DNA from: Bacteroidota bacterium
Lineage (GTDB): Bacteria; Bacteroidota; Bacteroidia; Chitinophagales; Chitinophagaceae
Direction of reading: 5' to 3'
NCBI GenBank assembly: GCA_947463975.1
Contig: CANHUW010000098.1
Location: 1 to 6,427 of the forward strand
Length of the DNA stretch: 6,427 nt
The notes under the pieces were generated by a model, which made no database searches, was not told where the DNA came from, and worked only from the letters and a program-made list of their open reading frames with translations. The stretch's first letter is position 1. Every line of letters begins with the position of its first letter. Shown here piece after piece: positions 5,041 through 6,427 of the stretch. The translations under genes and the position numbers were made by a program.

Positions 5041-6427
5041 TTAATCGGCTCTTTTAACTACTTGTGCAACTAAATCTGCTTCCGTAGCTACTTTGCCATT
5101 CACATAAACGGTACCGCGCATTTCGCAAATACCTCTACGGATTGGCGCAGTTAATTCCATTTTCAATAACATAGTATCACCTGGCTTCACCATTTGTTTG
5201 AACTTACAATTATCAATTTTTAAAAAGTAAGTATCGTATTGTCCTTCTGGCATGGCGTTGATACAAAGAATCCCGCCTGTTTGTGCTAATGCTTCAATTT
5301 GTAATACACCTGGCATTACTGGATTGCTAGGGAAATGTCCAGGGAAGAACCATTCATTAAAAGTTACATTCTTTACACCTACAATGACTTTATCTGTTAA
5401 TTCAATAATCTTGTCAACAAATAAAAACGGGTATCGATGGGGCAATAATTTTTCAATCTGCTCTAAATTAAACACTGGTGTAATAGATGGATCATAAACT
5501 GGCACATCTTTTACATGCTTGTTCTTTTTAATGTACTGTTTGATCTTTTTAGCAAACTCCACATTGCTGCTATGTCCTGGGCGATTCGCAATAATTCTTG
5601 CTTTAATAGGAAAGCCTATTAAAGCAAGGTCTCCCACTACATCCAATAGTTTATGTCTTGCAGGTTCGTTAGGGAATCTTAATTCTAAGTTATTTAAGTA
5701 ACCCTCACTCTTTACTTCAATCTTATCTCTCTTAAATACTTTAGCCAATCTAGACATTTCTTCGTCTGTCACTGCCTTATCTACTACTACTATAGCATTA
5801 TTAATATCTCCACCTTTAATTAAGTCGTTATCTAATAATGCTTCAAGTTCGTGTAAAAAACAAAAAGTTCTACAAGGAGCAATTTGTGACTTAAAATCTT
5901 TGATGGTATTTAATGCTGCATGTTGTGTTCCTAATACCGGGCTATTAAAATCTATTAAAGTGGTGATTTGGTAATCTAATGCAGGCAGTGCTACCATTTC
6001 TACACGTTTACCTTCATCATAATGAAAAATATTTTCATCAATGCTATACCAAGCTTTTGCGGCGTCTTGTTCCATGACACCTGTCTTTTCAATTTTTTCA
6101 ATAAAAGGAGTTGAACTGCCATCCATGATGGGAATCTCAGGTCCATTTAATTCTATTAAAACATTGTCAACACCCATGCCAACCATCGCTGCCAAAATAT
6201 GTTCTACTGTACTCACTTTTGCATCTCCCACTTGTAAGGTAGTTCCGCGACTTGTATCTGTCACTAAATCACAATCTGCTTTAATAATAGGTTGGTTAGG
6301 TAAGTCTACTCTTTGAAATTGAATCCCAAAACCAGGGTTGGCTGGATTTAATTTCATATCCACTAAAACGCCTGTATGCAATCCGGTTCCACTAATAGAA
6401 ATACTTTCTTTTAATGTATGTTGCTTA
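5041..6427 (-). CDS. lpxC-fabZ: Bifunctional LpxC-FabZ: UDP-3-O-acyl-GlcNAc deacetylase fused to 3-hydroxyacyl-ACP dehydratase; extreme 5' end off the right edge
   Basis: One polypeptide joins the zinc-dependent deacetylase that commits UDP-3-O-acyl-GlcNAc to lipid A and the dehydratase of fatty acid elongation. 461 codons are visible. The TTG at 6379-6381 is not the start: it is the Leu of the conserved SGTGLHTG, and the frame continues upstream as KQHTLKES to the edge, so only a few residues are missing. Numbering from that Lys, the LpxC zinc ligands are His76 (STVEH), His258 and Asp262 (RHKLLDVVGD), with a catalytic His285 (GHSSN). A Lys-rich linker of about 20-25 residues follows near 295-320. 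FabZ then shows LPHRYPFLFVD, catalytic His364 in FPGHFP and Glu378 in LQIEALAQ. The fusion is the normal Bacteroidota form. lpxA follows after 11 nt; lpxD is the usual upstream neighbour but is out of view. Confidence 0.97.
   Translation of the reverse strand, partial: KQHTLKESISISGTGLHTGVLVDMKLNPANPGFGIQFQRVDLPNQPIIKADCDLVTDTSRGTTLQVGDAKVSTVEHILAAMVGMGVDNVLIELNGPEIPIMDGSSTPFIEKIEKTGVMEQDAAKAWYSIDENIFHYDEGKRVEMVALPALDYQITTLIDFNSPVLGTQHAALNTIKDFKSQIAPCRTFCFLHELEALLDNDLIKGGDINNAIVVVDKAVTDEEMSRLAKVFKRDKIEVKSEGYLNNLELRFPNEPARHKLLDVVGDLALIGFPIKARIIANRPGHSSNVEFAKKIKQYIKKNKHVKDVPVYDPSITPVFNLEQIEKLLPHRYPFLFVDKIIELTDKVIVGVKNVTFNEWFFPGHFPSNPVMPGVLQIEALAQTGGILCINAMPEGQYDTYFLKIDNCKFKQMVKPGDTMLLKMELTAPIRRGICEMRGTVYVNGKVATEADLVAQVVKRAD
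5044..5475 (-). other. FabZ dehydratase domain of the LpxC-FabZ fusion
   Basis: The C-terminal part, about 144 residues, is a complete hot-dog-fold dehydratase of normal FabZ length. It runs from TPVFNLEQIEKLLPHRYPF to the end, with the His (FPGHFPSNPVMPG) and Glu (LQIEALAQTGG) of the active site both present. It converts 3-hydroxyacyl-ACP to trans-2-enoyl-ACP. Because LpxA uses 3-hydroxyacyl-ACP as donor, this domain draws on the same substrate as the next gene in the operon. The exact boundary is approximate and was chosen just after the charged linker. Confidence 0.92.

Noticed and set aside
5252..6316. Plus-strand open frames at 5252-5497, 5519-5701 and 6041-6316
   Set aside because: They are shadows of LpxC-FabZ on the opposite strand, with no recognisable domain and no promoter.
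6379..6381. TTG as the start codon of LpxC-FabZ
   Set aside because: The open frame continues upstream with KQHTLKESISISGTG, the conserved LpxC N-terminus, and the TTG encodes the Leu of GLHTG. The true start is beyond the window edge.

Overview
The window looks like chromosomal DNA from a member of the Bacteroidota, most likely a Chitinophagaceae-like organism. The evidence is: LpxC fused to FabZ in one polypeptide, an arrangement characteristic of this phylum; promoter elements of the Bacteroidota -7 type (TAnnTTTG); an alanine dehydrogenase with an N-terminal extension of about 28 residues; AT-rich DNA; and protein sequences that resemble Chitinophagaceae homologues as I remember them. No database search was possible, so the family-level placement is tentative.

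Layout. On the minus strand, 1-1901 holds most of a heavy-metal (probably Cu+) P1B-type ATPase whose C-terminus lies beyond the left edge. A 52-bp gap (1902-1953) carries two face-to-face -7 elements inside an inverted repeat and separates this gene from the rightward pair tsaE (1954-2361) and alanine dehydrogenase (2400-3617). The alanine dehydrogenase meets a leftward gene cluster head-on, with only 2 bp between stop codons. In its own transcription order (right to left) that cluster is lpxC-fabZ (5' end beyond the right edge), lpxA, and a small ABC-type ATPase. Intergenic gaps within it are 11 and 3 nt, so it is very probably one operon. No gene-free stretch reaches 300 bp. I saw no rRNA, tRNA, CRISPR array, insertion sequence or prophage genes.

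How the genes work together. LpxA adds the first 3-hydroxyacyl chain to UDP-GlcNAc and LpxC deacetylates the product, committing it to lipid A. FabZ dehydrates 3-hydroxyacyl-ACP, so it competes with LpxA for the same acyl-ACP pool. The lpx cluster therefore couples outer-membrane lipid A synthesis with fatty acid elongation at one locus. TsaE supports the universal tRNA t6A37 modification. Alanine dehydrogenase interconverts L-alanine with pyruvate and ammonia. The metal ATPase exports copper-like ions.

The window is mostly conserved housekeeping content, and I did not find a clearly new system. The points most worth a second look are an Asp in place of the central glycine of the alanine dehydrogenase nucleotide-binding motif, the symmetric divergent promoter, and the lpx-linked ABC ATPase that lacks the usual Q-loop Gln and H-loop His and has no permease beside it.
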